Origin: UBA1189 sp964570685
GTDB lineage: Bacteria; Bacteroidota; Bacteroidia; Bacteroidales; Bacteroidaceae
Assembly: GCA_964570685.1 (NCBI GenBank)
Contig: CAZMZC010000005.1
Location: 1 to 64,000, forward strand
Direction of reading: 5' to 3'
Length of the DNA: 64,000 bases
The number at the start of each line of letters is the position of its first letter. The first letter of the stretch is position 1. The notes under the pieces are model-generated. The model did no database searches. It was not told the origin of the DNA and was given only the letters and a program-made list of their open reading frames with translations. The position numbers were made by a program, and so were the translations under genes. Of this stretch, positions 42,921 to 51,522 are shown in pieces.

Positions 42921-43146
42921 AGCAAAACATATTTTAGTGACACATGAAGACAAAGAGCGCCTACGTTCGCCGAACGTATAATATATAGTACGAATGAGAA
43001 ATTTTATGAAGCGCCCGAAACGGCCCTTTTCGGGGTGTTTGGAGCCTCGCGTTAAGATTATTTAACTTTCCACACTCCTTTCGGCTCATTCTTTGAGGAC
43101 GATTAGGTGGCGTAGAGGCTATAGCTGACTTGCAGCCTTATTAATT
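42918..43146 (-). repeat. Duplicated upstream region, copy 1
   Basis: About 229 bp nearly identical to 43509-43737. Shared parts include ACGTTCGCCGAACGT (palindrome, 42973-42987), ATAGTACGAATGAGAAATTT, the hairpin CCCGAAA...TTTCGGG, and a GAGGCTATAGCTGACTTGCA block. Ends exactly at the ATG of the SLOG-like gene. Confidence 0.85.
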
Positions 43147-43160
43147 GTTGAAAAGCTAAA

Positions 43161-43511
43161 TCACAAACTTCTTAAATTTCTGATAAGCTCTACCGCATCA
43201 GCCTCAGCATCGTTCCAATAATTCAACAATGTCTCTTTGTTCAAGATAATCCACTCATACACCAGCTCAAGCTCCTTCTGTGGAATCGCATTCTTTTTAC
43301 CTGCCACTTGCAGAGGCTTGTCTTCTATCGACACTGAGATTGTCTCAAATCCGTTACCTGTATACACCCTAATTCTCGGCTTGCGCACTGGGGACTTAGA
43401 ACTTACCCACACCTTGTATGGCAACCCTGAATCCTTTGGAAGGATATTAACCGTGTCTGCGAGTTGCCTCGCTCTATAACCACAATTCCCCACATTATCA
43501 TTATGATTCAT
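43161..43511 (-). CDS. Hypothetical small protein, DUF4160-like tail
   Basis: 116 aa from ATG 43511. No signal or membrane helix. Segments: LPKDSGLPYKVWVSSKSPVR, RVYTGNGFETISVSIEDKPL and ELELVYEWIILNKETLLNYW. The last resembles the C-terminus of DUF4160 toxin-antitoxin-associated proteins, where an ALxLVxEWLxLHxxELxxxW helix is typical. Its upstream DNA is a near-copy of that before the SLOG-like gene. Function unknown. Confidence 0.6.
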   Translation of the reverse strand: MNHNDNVGNCGYRARQLADTVNILPKDSGLPYKVWVSSKSPVRKPRIRVYTGNGFETISVSIEDKPLQVAGKKNAIPQKELELVYEWIILNKETLLNYWNDAEADAVELIRNLRSL

Positions 43512-43737
43512 AACAGAACATATTTTAGGTGATACATAAAGACAAAGAGTGCCTACGTTCGCTGAACGTATACTATATAGTACGAATGAGAAATTTTATG
43601 AAGCGCCCGAAACGGCCCTTTTCGGGGTGTCTGGAGCCTTGCATTAAGATTATTTAACTATTCGTACTCCTTTAGGCTCATTCTTTGAGGACGATTAGGT
43701 GGTGTAGAGGCTATAGCTGACTTGCAGCCTTTTTAAT
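43509..43737 (-). repeat. Duplicated upstream region, copy 2
   Basis: Second copy of the 229-bp region, ending at ATG 43511 of the DUF4160-like gene. The palindrome reads ACGTTCGCTGAACGT here. AATTTCTCRTTCGTACTATA from this region also occurs inverted at 43808-43827, before the plus-strand nuclease-like gene. Confidence 0.85.
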
Positions 43738-43845
43738 TGCGGAAATGTTATTTCTTGCTAAAAACAATGAATGTATGTTAGAAAACGCTATATTTGCGGT
43801 AGTATTAAATTTCTCGTTCGTACTATAATAGTAAATTAGTAGATT

Positions 43846-44787
43846 ATGGATAAAAGTGAAATCTTAGCAGTTATAAAATCGCAAGTAAAGAACGAAACTT
43901 CCCGCTATTTGAGATTGCCTAATCTTATTGATTTTTATATACAAGAAGGATGTCTGTATGTGACCGTCAAAGAGCAGGGGGTTATAAAAAATATGCAAGA
44001 GAATGCTTCAGCCTTTGAAAGTTGGATATTCGCATTGAAATGCTATGTAGCCTTTGATACAGTGGTGTTGAATTGGTTTCCCTACAATAGGGAAAGGAAA
44101 GATAATAGTGCTCATTACAATCGTTTTCTATTAAGAGTGTATTTCTTTGCAAAAACATATAATTGGGTAAGCATATGTAATAGTAAGAATGCAGAAATGG
44201 AAGAAATAGGTCTATTAGTTGAGAATAATAGGTTCTGGATTAATTATCCTAAAGGGAAATCAAAAAAGGAGGCTGAGAACAAGGAAGCTAATCTAGAAAG
44301 GCATATAATAGACAATTGGAAGAATGGGAAGATGTTAAATACTAACGAAGTTTTCAATCATCAGTTTCCTGTTGGACTTTTTATTGACAAGATTAGTGAA
44401 AATGATCTATTTACTCCAGGGAAAGCCAGTCAAATAGACATATGGAAGATAACGGGAGACACATTACGGATATATGAACTTAAACATGAGGATAATACAA
44501 ATATAGGCATTATTTCTGAGTTGATGTATTATGCAAATGTTATGCACTTGTTGCTTAATGACAACATACATTATCCCTCACTTCAAGTTATAAAGAAAAA
44601 CTTAAGAGGCGAAAGAGATTTCTATGGTAAGATTCTAGATAAAACTATAAAAAAACTTGAAGCTATTTTCTTTGCTAATAAGTTTCATCCACTAATTACG
44701 GCGAAAAAAGATAATATTTTAAGGTTACTAAATGAGAATTCTAGCGGAATCAAATATTATCAACAAGATTTACCCTTTATAGGCTAA
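43846..44787 (+). CDS. PD-(D/E)XK nuclease-like protein
   Basis: 313 aa, markedly more AT-rich than its neighbours, suggesting transfer. The C-terminal half holds QIDIW...LRIYELKHE with Asp198, Glu211 and Lys213 in the D-x(n)-E-x-K arrangement of restriction-type nucleases, followed by NIGIISELMYYANVMHLLL helix. N-terminal ~170 residues have no recognised domain. Its stop overlaps the next ATG by one base (TAATG), so it is translationally coupled to the beta-CASP gene. Possibly the effector of a three-gene defence or repair cassette (inference). Confidence 0.6.
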   Translation: MDKSEILAVIKSQVKNETSRYLRLPNLIDFYIQEGCLYVTVKEQGVIKNMQENASAFESWIFALKCYVAFDTVVLNWFPYNRERKDNSAHYNRFLLRVYFFAKTYNWVSICNSKNAEMEEIGLLVENNRFWINYPKGKSKKEAENKEANLERHIIDNWKNGKMLNTNEVFNHQFPVGLFIDKISENDLFTPGKASQIDIWKITGDTLRIYELKHEDNTNIGIISELMYYANVMHLLLNDNIHYPSLQVIKKNLRGERDFYGKILDKTIKKLEAIFFANKFHPLITAKKDNILRLLNENSSGIKYYQQDLPFIG

Positions 44788-46028
44788 TGAACATCACCAT
44801 TCACCGAGGCACCCATCAGATAGGAGGCTGTATCACCGAGATATCCACCGAAGGAGCGAAGATTATTATCGATTTGGGTAGTAATCTTCCTGGCGTTGGT
44901 GTAGACGATATGGCTACTGATGATGCAATTGCTCGTATCACGCATGATGTGGACGGCATATTCTATACGCACTATCACGGCGACCATGTAGGCTTATTTG
45001 ATAAAGTGCCTCCACATATTCCGCAATATATAGGAAAGGGTGCCAAAGAGGTGATGATAAGGAAGCATGGGGCGTTGCATCAGTATAAGGAGGTTGATAT
45101 GATACGTGGATTCAAGACGTACGAGGCTTTAAAGCCTGTGAATATCAAGAATAAGATATTGGTCACTCCCTATTACGTGTCGCATTCAGCCTTTGATGCC
45201 TATATGCTTAAGATAGAGGTGGAGGGTAAGAAGATTCTGCATACAGGTGATTTCCGTACACATGGTTGGATGGGGCACGCATTGGAAAATGTGTTGCGCT
45301 ATTATGTCAAGCAAGTGGATATCCTCATCACTGAAGGGACGATGCTTGGGAGAAGAAGCGAAGCCATATTGACGGAGGCAAACATCGAAAAGAATGTCAT
45401 AACGGCGTTGCGCAACCACAAATACGTATATGCTTTGTGCTCGTCTACTGATATCGACAGGCTACGCGCTCTACATAATGCCTGCAAGGTGGCAAGGCGT
45501 ACATTCATTTGTGATAGCTACCAGTGCTCGGTGTTGGATATATTCAATAGATATACCACTTCGAAAGGGTATAGGTTTGATAGGGTGTTCAAATATGTAA
45601 ATCACAAGACCCCAAAAGTGCAGTACAAACTGAAGGATACAGGCTTTCTCATATTGGTGCGTCCAAGTAGCATGTATAGGATAAAAGGGATGATGAGTGT
45701 TTATAAAGATAGTCCCTCTGCGCTTATCTACTCGATGTGGCAAGGTTATCATAGTGGGACTCAAGAACAAATAAACGAGGATATTGTCAAGATACGCGCA
45801 CTCTTTGGCGACAATATATATGATGGCACTCGTGATGGCTTTCATACAAGTGGCCACGCAAGTATAGAAACCTTGCAAGTGGTATGCCGATGCGTGAAGC
45901 CGAGGTTGGGAATTATACCCATCCATAAGGAGAGTCATACTTCATTCAAGACCTTGCCCATATCCAGTGATTTTCGTATTATCGAATCGTCTACTGTTAT
46001 AGACAATATAAATATAAATGTACAATGA
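44787..46028 (+). CDS. Metallo-beta-lactamase / beta-CASP (RNase J-like) hydrolase
   Basis: 413 aa. MBL motif THYHGDHVG gives His62, His64, Asp66, His67; LHTGDFRTHG supplies a further His/Asp; TEGTMLG is motif 3. A beta-CASP section (~180-330) follows, and the C-terminal HTSGHASIETLQVV and IIPIHKE match RNase J motifs SGHAS and PxHxE. Probably an RNA or DNA hydrolase rather than a lactamase. Coupled on both sides: 1-nt overlap with the nuclease-like gene and 4-nt ATGA overlap with the phosphoesterase gene. Confidence 0.85.
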   Translation: MNITIHRGTHQIGGCITEISTEGAKIIIDLGSNLPGVGVDDMATDDAIARITHDVDGIFYTHYHGDHVGLFDKVPPHIPQYIGKGAKEVMIRKHGALHQYKEVDMIRGFKTYEALKPVNIKNKILVTPYYVSHSAFDAYMLKIEVEGKKILHTGDFRTHGWMGHALENVLRYYVKQVDILITEGTMLGRRSEAILTEANIEKNVITALRNHKYVYALCSSTDIDRLRALHNACKVARRTFICDSYQCSVLDIFNRYTTSKGYRFDRVFKYVNHKTPKVQYKLKDTGFLILVRPSSMYRIKGMMSVYKDSPSALIYSMWQGYHSGTQEQINEDIVKIRALFGDNIYDGTRDGFHTSGHASIETLQVVCRCVKPRLGIIPIHKESHTSFKTLPISSDFRIIESSTVIDNININVQ

Positions 46029-46618
46029 CCCTCCTCCACCTCTCCGACACCCACGGCCTTCACCGCCAGATAGAGCATATACCTTTGGCAGATGTCATCG
46101 TTCATTCCGGTGACTTCTGCGATCAGGGCACAGTGGAGGAGGTGGAGGATTTCGTGGAGTGGTTTGCCGCATTGCCCCACAAGCATAAGATATTCGTGGC
46201 GGGCAATCACGATGACTGTCTGCATGGCGCGACGATAGAGGGACTGCCCGATGGCATACACTACCTCTGCAACTCGGGTATCGAGATTGAAGGGGTGAAA
46301 TTTTACGGCTTGCCGATGTTTGTAGGCGATGAGGTGAGCGGACAGTACGACACCGCCATTGCCCATATCCCTGCCGACACAGAGGTGCTCATCACCCACC
46401 AGCCACCTTACGGCATACTTGACTGCGCCGAAGGTATCCACTACGGCAGCACTGCATTGCTCGCCCGTGTGCTCAGCATCAAGCCACGCATACACCTCTT
46501 CGGACACGTTCACAAAGCCAACGGAAAAGTCGAAGCGCACGATACCCTATATGTGAACGGCAGCATCGTGAGTGGCATGAAGATAGTATGTAAACCACAA
46601 TTGCTGATAGTGGAGTGA
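46025..46618 (+). CDS. Calcineurin-like metallophosphoesterase
   Basis: 197 aa. Dimetal motifs in order: LSDTHG (Asp8, His10), HSGDF, AGNHDD, THQPPYG and GHVHKANG. This is the MPPED1/YfcE-like class of small phosphodiesterases. It closes the three-gene cassette by a 4-nt overlap. In this context it may act on nucleotides or RNA ends (inference), but ordinary housekeeping phosphatases have the same motifs. Confidence 0.9.
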   Translation: MTLLHLSDTHGLHRQIEHIPLADVIVHSGDFCDQGTVEEVEDFVEWFAALPHKHKIFVAGNHDDCLHGATIEGLPDGIHYLCNSGIEIEGVKFYGLPMFVGDEVSGQYDTAIAHIPADTEVLITHQPPYGILDCAEGIHYGSTALLARVLSIKPRIHLFGHVHKANGKVEAHDTLYVNGSIVSGMKIVCKPQLLIVE

Positions 46619-46626
46619 TGCTAAAA

Positions 46627-47007
46627 CTACAATAGGTTCTCGCAAGCATTCAAGATTTTTGCATAGTATTCTATTCTTCTCGAGCAATGTGACTCATCCA
46701 AAACTGTAATTTCACTCAAAGGAAGGTTCAAGAGCATATTGGCAGTAGTTTGCCCCATATTCAAATCGGCAACCAAGCATTTCTTTGCCTCTTGCTGGGT
46801 CTCGGAAGATCGTATAATTTTGATAAAATCCTTAACATCTGCACATTTTAATACATGGAGCATATCTTCATAGAATTGTTTCCCTTTATCAGCCAAGCTA
46901 ATTAGTTCTTTTGCACAATCCTCTACATCAAGAAAAGAAGCTTCGTTAATCGAGACTTGTCCTTCGCACGAGTCCATAAGCATCAGTTTGAGATTTTCCA
47001 TATGCAT
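46627..47007 (-). CDS. Hypothetical protein
   Basis: 126 aa (ATG two codons in is also possible). Mostly helical: SINEASFLDVEDCAKELISLADKGKQFYED, ADVKDFIKIIRSSETQQEAK and NMGQTTANMLLNLPLSEITVL. The last resembles the QAxxILxMxLxxLT helix of gyrase/topoisomerase IV A subunits, weakly. No signal peptide. Convergent with the cassette before it. Not recognised. Confidence 0.55.
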   Translation of the reverse strand: MHMENLKLMLMDSCEGQVSINEASFLDVEDCAKELISLADKGKQFYEDMLHVLKCADVKDFIKIIRSSETQQEAKKCLVADLNMGQTTANMLLNLPLSEITVLDESHCSRRIEYYAKILNACENLL

Positions 47008-47707
47008 TAAGTTTTCTTTGGTTTATTTTTTTATAAGCAGCAATACTACGTTTACAATCTTCTATGCAAAGGTAGCTGTTTTATTCTTATCCAACAAGCA
47101 ACTTCATAAAAATATATTGTCGACTTCACAAGAGTCAGGATCCCAGGTCCTTTGCTTTTCCCGTCACAGCGGACATGTCCTACCGCCGTAATAGAGCATA
47201 GAAGTCTGTGCTCCGAAATAAATTAGGAGCATTGAATCCATATCTCATACGCATGAATTTTACACTCTTTCCCCGATGTGTACACAGCTATGAGGCTATG
47301 ATGAAGAGAGATTTAGTCCCAAATCACAACTAAAAACGCCACAAAGTCTTCAAGAAATAGGCGTAGACGTATCTTGAAGGCTTTGTGGCGTTTGTTTATA
47401 CAAAGTTGAGGACTTATCCCAAAGGTTATATACCGCTTCGTCCTTGCCCTCTTTCCGCCCAATCCCCAAGGCGGACAAAAAGAACGCAGCCATGAGCGAT
47501 TAAGAAAATGCAAGAAGCAACTTAAAAAGGGAAAACGGAAACAATCTGCCACAAGAACGGAAAAGTTTATACTTCCGATTCCTGCACCGTGTAAGCAATT
47601 TGTAGGATTTACCTGACTTATGCTACAAAAATCCTGTACGGAATTTCTCCCCGTTTCGTCTCGCAAAGCCATAGGCCTGAGCATAAAGCCATATGCAGGG
47701 AGTCTGC
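47008..47707. other. 700-bp gap without a supported gene; one long hairpin
   Basis: The one open frame here (minus strand, 47313-47930) overlaps the chromate transporter and has no domain-like pattern. The only clear feature is AAACGCCACAAAGTCTTCAA.. (47334-47355) with its complement (47372-47393), a 22-bp stem with one G-U pair and a 16-nt loop. The gap may be a decayed gene or element. Confidence 0.6.
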
Positions 47708-48256
47708 CTAATATATCACCAGTCCCACCAAAGCTCCTAAGCCTATCACGGAGAAGGGACCGAGTTTCTTGAGATATAGCGCAATGAAGGCGACGATGCA
47801 GATAACAAAGCTCTTCCAGTCGATGAAGTTCTCGGGGGTGGCAAGGCTGAGGGCTGCAGTTCCGATGAGTCCCAGCACGGCGGGACGGAGGCCATCCATC
47901 ACGCCACGGAAGATGGGGTGGTCTTTCCAATGGGCATAGACCTTGGCGAGCAGCAGCACGATGATGAACGAAGGCAGCACCACGGCAAAGGTGGCGGTGA
48001 ACGACCCGAGGAAGCTCATGAACTCCGATGCTCCGGCCTTGGCCAGCACCTCGTAGCCGATGTAGGTGGCCGAGTTGATGCCGATAGGCCCGGGGGTCAT
48101 CTGCGAGATGGCGACGATATCGGTGAAAGTGGTGTCGTCAATCCAACCATGAATGGTGACCACCTGATTCTGGATGAGCGAAAGCATGGCATAACCACCG
48201 CCGATGGTGAACATGCCGATAAGAAAAAAGGTCAGGAATAGTTCTACATATATCAT
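47708..48256 (-). CDS. Chromate transporter, second half-size subunit
   Basis: 182 aa with about five hydrophobic segments. ChrA motifs: FFLIGMFTIGGGYAMLSLIQNQVV, DDTTFTDIVAISQMTPGPIGINSATYIGY and FRGVMDGLRPAVLGLIG. Two half-length ChrA proteins encoded together are thought to form the working chromate/sulfate antiporter. Its ATG overlaps the stop of the companion gene by 4 nt. Confidence 0.93.
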   Translation of the reverse strand: MIYVELFLTFFLIGMFTIGGGYAMLSLIQNQVVTIHGWIDDTTFTDIVAISQMTPGPIGINSATYIGYEVLAKAGASEFMSFLGSFTATFAVVLPSFIIVLLLAKVYAHWKDHPIFRGVMDGLRPAVLGLIGTAALSLATPENFIDWKSFVICIVAFIALYLKKLGPFSVIGLGALVGLVIY

Positions 48257-48795
48257 ACGGCTCTACGATTATTGTACCAACTGATGAAAGCGGCAATCAC
48301 GATGACACATATCAATATATATATAGGCGACACACTGAGGAGGCACACGAGCGCCATCGACGCTATCCATACTACCCACGACCACCAGCGCATCTTGGTA
48401 GCCTTGAGCATGTCGATCATGGGCACACCGATGAGTGCCACCACGACGGGGCGGATGCCCTTGAAGGCCTTGATGACATAGGGATTGTCCTTGAAACTGG
48501 TGAAGAACATCGCCACCAGCAGGATGATGAGGAAGGGAGGCAAGCAGCTGGCAATGGTAGCCACCACGCTACCCTTGGTGCCGCGCAGGCGGTGACCGGT
48601 AAGGATAGAGATGTTGACGGCAAAGAGCCCGGGCGCCGTCTGCGCCAGGGTGATGATGTCGACAAAGTCTTCATCGTTCAGCCATCCGCGCTGCACGAGC
48701 TCGCTCTTTATCGCCGCTATCATAGGGATGCCACCACCAATGGTGAAGGCGCCAATCTTTCCGAATACAAGAAATATCTGCCAGAGGCTTATCAT
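48253..48795 (-). CDS. Chromate transporter, first half-size subunit
   Basis: 180 aa, same fold as its partner: VFGKIGAFTIGGGIPMIAAIKSELV, DEDFVDIITLAQTAPGLFAVNISILTG and FKGIRPVVVALIGV. The key PG and GGG motifs are kept. Transcribed divergently from hisB within a large inverted repeat (48822-48979); promoter -7 box TACCTTTG at 48829-48822 on the minus strand, 26 nt before the ATG. Confidence 0.93.
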   Translation of the reverse strand: MISLWQIFLVFGKIGAFTIGGGIPMIAAIKSELVQRGWLNDEDFVDIITLAQTAPGLFAVNISILTGHRLRGTKGSVVATIASCLPPFLIILLVAMFFTSFKDNPYVIKAFKGIRPVVVALIGVPMIDMLKATKMRWWSWVVWIASMALVCLLSVSPIYILICVIVIAAFISWYNNRRAV

Positions 48796-48821
48796 AAATG
48801 TACCTGTTATTTTTGCGAGTG

Positions 48822-48979
48822 CAAAGGTACAACAAGCCGAGCGGAGAACAAAGCAAAGTTGTTTGTTTTTTATCCCAAGGCGCAGCGTACCTTCTGCTTG
48901 TAGCTACAAGCTAAAGGTGCCGAGCGGATAAAAAAACAAACAATTTATTTTGTTGTCCTATCTGCATATTGTATCTTTG
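48822..48979. promoter_or_regulatory. Symmetric divergent promoter region, chrA/hisB
   Basis: Arms AACAAAGCAAAGTTGTTTGT.. (48847-48875) and its near-complement (48926-48954). Minus-strand promoter: TTTG-N19-TACCTTTG ending 48822. Plus-strand promoter: TTTG 48949-48952, N19, TATCTTTG 48972-48979. The two promoters face outward from the same palindrome. Confidence 0.75.
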
Positions 48980-49001
48980 CGATTTAAAGTAAAAAGATTG
49001 T

Positions 49002-50126
49002 ATGGACCGACTACTCATTATTGACCGCGACGGCACTATCCTCGTGGAGCCGCCCGTGGATTATCAGATAGACAGCATAGCCAAGACGGACTTTGTGCCT
49101 GGCGCCATCAGTGGCATGAAGGTGCTGAGCACCCTCGGCTACCAACTGGTGATGTGCAGCAATCAGGACGGACTCGGCACCGCCAGCTTCCCCATGGAGG
49201 ACTTCCTTCCACCTCAAGAGATGATGCTCAAGGTGCTCGCCTCGGAGGGCGTGCAGTTTGACGACATCCTCATCGACCCCACCATGCCCGAAGAGAATGC
49301 GCCCACGCGCAAGCCTGGCACGGGGATGTTTGGCAAGTACCTTACGGGCGATTATAACCTTGCCGAGAGCTACGTCATCGGCGACCGCCTCACCGATGTG
49401 ATGCTGGCCAAGAACCTGGGCGCACGGGCTATCCTGTTGCAGGAACCCACACGAGCAGCCGACACACTTGCTGAGCAGGGCCTCACCGAGGTATGTGCCC
49501 TCTGCACCACCTCGTGGAGCGAGATTGCCGAATATCTGCGGCGCACCCGCCGCGTGGCATCAATGGAGCGCAACACGCGCGAGACACAGATTGCCATCAC
49601 CGTAGACCTCGACGGGCGACTGCCGTCGAGCATCAGTACGGGGCTGAAGTTCTTCGACCATATGCTCGACCAGATAGCCCACCACGGCGGCATATCGCTG
49701 CAAGTGGAGTGCAAGGGCGACCTCGAAGTGGACGAGCACCACACGATGGAGGATGTAGCCATTGCCCTGGGCAACACGCTGCGCGAGGCGTTGGGCGACA
49801 AGCGCGGCATCGAGCGCTACGGCTTTGCCCTGCCTATGGACGAGTGCAAGGCACTCGTGCTCCTCGACCTTGGCGGGCGCATCGACTTTGATTGGGACAT
49901 CACCTTCACCCGTGAATATGTGGGCGACACACCCACCGAGATGTTCCGCCACTTCTTCTACTCGCTCTGCACAGCCATGCAGTGCAACCTGCACATCAGT
50001 GCCCGTGGCGACAACAACCATCACCTCATCGAAGGCGTGTTCAAAGCCTTTGCCCGCAGCCTCCGTACAGCCATCTACCGCCAACCGTTCAACTACAACC
50101 TACCCAGCAGCAAAGGAGTATTATGA
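49002..50126 (+). CDS. hisB: Bifunctional histidinol-phosphatase / imidazoleglycerol-phosphate dehydratase
   Basis: 374 aa. N-terminal HAD phosphatase (~1-170): IIDRDGTILVEPP, VMCSNQDGLGT, GDRLTDVMLA. C-terminal IGPD (~180-374): KFFDHMLDQIAHHGG, EVDEHHTMEDVAIALG, and DNNHHLIEGVFKAFARSLR with metal-binding His pairs. Catalyses two steps of histidine synthesis. First gene of hisB-H-A-F-IE; hisG, hisD and hisC are not in this window. Stop overlaps the hisH ATG by 4 nt. Confidence 0.96.
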   Translation: MDRLLIIDRDGTILVEPPVDYQIDSIAKTDFVPGAISGMKVLSTLGYQLVMCSNQDGLGTASFPMEDFLPPQEMMLKVLASEGVQFDDILIDPTMPEENAPTRKPGTGMFGKYLTGDYNLAESYVIGDRLTDVMLAKNLGARAILLQEPTRAADTLAEQGLTEVCALCTTSWSEIAEYLRRTRRVASMERNTRETQIAITVDLDGRLPSSISTGLKFFDHMLDQIAHHGGISLQVECKGDLEVDEHHTMEDVAIALGNTLREALGDKRGIERYGFALPMDECKALVLLDLGGRIDFDWDITFTREYVGDTPTEMFRHFFYSLCTAMQCNLHISARGDNNHHLIEGVFKAFARSLRTAIYRQPFNYNLPSSKGVL

Positions 50127-50752
50127 TAGCCATAGTAAACTACGATACAGGAAATATCCGCTCAGTGACCAATGCGCTACAGCGTATAGGGTGCACCGAT
50201 TGGGTGTATACCGATGACAAAGCAGTGATAGCTGCCGCCGACAAGGTGATACTGCCGGGTGTAGGCGAAGCCTCTACCGCCATGGCCAAACTTGCCGAAC
50301 GCGGGCTCGACACCTTCATCCCTACCCTCACCCAACCCGTGCTAGGCATCTGTGTAGGTACCCAACTGATGTGCCAAAGCAGCGAGGAGGGCGATGTGGA
50401 GTGTATGGGCATCTTCCGAACAAGAGTCAGAAAGTTTCAACCCGAGAAGCAGCAGGACGGGAAATTATCAATTGTTAATTGTCAATTGTCAATTGAAAAA
50501 GTTCCCCACATGGGTTGGAACCAGATTACCCAACTGCGCACACCCCTCTTCAGTGACATCGACGACGGAGCCTATATCTATTATGTACACTCCTATTACC
50601 CTGAGCTATGCGACGACACCATTGCCGTCACCACCCACATCAATGCATTCAGTGGGGCTCTCGGCCGCGACAACTTCTTCGGCACACAATTCCACCCCGA
50701 GAAGAGCGGAGCCGTAGGAGCGCAAATCCTCAAAAACTTCTTGAAGCTATGA
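50123..50752 (+). CDS. hisH: Imidazole glycerol phosphate synthase, glutamine amidotransferase subunit
   Basis: 209 aa from ATG 50123 (MIAIVNYDTGNIRSVTNAL). Nucleophile Cys in LGICVGTQLMC; His-Glu pair in QFHPEKSG. Hydrolyses glutamine to feed ammonia to HisF. Between the MGIFRTRVRKF strand and VPHMGWNQ lies an insert of ~15 residues (KLSIVNCQLSIEK) that is encoded by four GTCAATT-type heptamers at 50467-50494. Overlaps hisB and hisA by 4 nt each. Confidence 0.96.
   Translation: MIAIVNYDTGNIRSVTNALQRIGCTDWVYTDDKAVIAAADKVILPGVGEASTAMAKLAERGLDTFIPTLTQPVLGICVGTQLMCQSSEEGDVECMGIFRTRVRKFQPEKQQDGKLSIVNCQLSIEKVPHMGWNQITQLRTPLFSDIDDGAYIYYVHSYYPELCDDTIAVTTHINAFSGALGRDNFFGTQFHPEKSGAVGAQILKNFLKL
50467..50494 (+). 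repeat. Heptamer repeat inside hisH
   Basis: ATCAATT, GTTAATT, GTCAATT, GTCAATT at 7-bp period within the coding frame, giving LSIVNCQLSI. A matching tract lies in hisA 280 nt further on. Confidence 0.9.
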
Positions 50753-51522
50753 ATAAACCAGATAAAAAATTGTCAATTATCAATTCTCAATTGTCAATTG
50801 ACATAATCCCTGCCATCGACCTCATAGAGGGCAAGTGTGTACGCCTCTCGCAAGGTGACTACAACCAGAAGAAGCAGTACGACGCCTCGCCCCTCGATAT
50901 GGCGCTATGCTACGAAGACATAGGCATACGCCGCCTGCACCTCGTAGACCTCGACGGTGCCAAGAGCAGCACACCCAAGAACCTCCACGTATTGGAGGAG
51001 ATTGCCACGCGCACCTCACTCGATATTGAGTGGGGAGGCGGCATCAAGAGCGACGAGGCGTTGCGCGACACCTTCAATGCCGGAGCCAACCACCTCATCA
51101 TAGGCAGCGTGGCAGTGAGCCAACCCGAGTTGTTTGCCCGCTGGCTCGAGCAGTATGGTGGCGACCGCCTCATTCTCGGAGCCGATGTCAATGACGGGCG
51201 TGTAGCCATCAACGGATGGATGGACCAGTCGGAGCAAACCATCGAAGCGCTCATCGACCACTTCCGCCCTTATGGGCTGCGCGAGGTCATCTGCACCGAC
51301 ATCGCCAAGGATGGCATGCTGCAAGGGCCCTCGTTTGAACTGTACACCCGCCTGCAGGCTGCATACCCCGAGCAAGACATCATCGTGAGCGGTGGCATCA
51401 GCGCCATGGACGACATACGCCGACTCGATGCTATGGGACTGCGCCACGTTATCGTAGGCAAAGCGATATATGAAGGACGAATAACACTAAACGAACTTTC
51501 ACAATGGTTGCCAAACGCATAA
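50749..51522 (+). CDS. hisA: Phosphoribosylformimino-5-aminoimidazole carboxamide ribotide isomerase
   Basis: 257 aa from ATG 50749. TIM barrel with IIPAIDLIEGKCVRLSQGDY, LVDLDGAK, EWGGGIKSDEAL, ADVNDGRVAINGW and VSGGISAMDDI. Normal HisA begins at the IPAIDL strand; here 17 extra residues precede it (MNKPDKKLSIINSQLSID), largely from a heptamer tract at 50772-50799. If the extra part is not used, no other ATG lies before IPAIDL, so the extension is probably real. Overlaps hisF by 19 nt. Confidence 0.95.
   Translation: MNKPDKKLSIINSQLSIDIIPAIDLIEGKCVRLSQGDYNQKKQYDASPLDMALCYEDIGIRRLHLVDLDGAKSSTPKNLHVLEEIATRTSLDIEWGGGIKSDEALRDTFNAGANHLIIGSVAVSQPELFARWLEQYGGDRLILGADVNDGRVAINGWMDQSEQTIEALIDHFRPYGLREVICTDIAKDGMLQGPSFELYTRLQAAYPEQDIIVSGGISAMDDIRRLDAMGLRHVIVGKAIYEGRITLNELSQWLPNA
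50772..50799 (+). repeat. Heptamer repeat inside hisA start
   Basis: GTCAATT, ATCAATT, CTCAATT, GTCAATT. Translates to LSIINSQLSI, almost the same peptide as in hisH. Confidence 0.9.

Noticed and set aside
47313..47930. 205-codon minus-strand frame
   Set aside because: Overlaps the chromate transporter in another frame; no start context or domain.
50467..50799. Frameshift in hisH or hisA caused by 7-bp repeats
   Set aside because: Both frames remain open and motifs on each side are in frame, so the insertions are tolerated.
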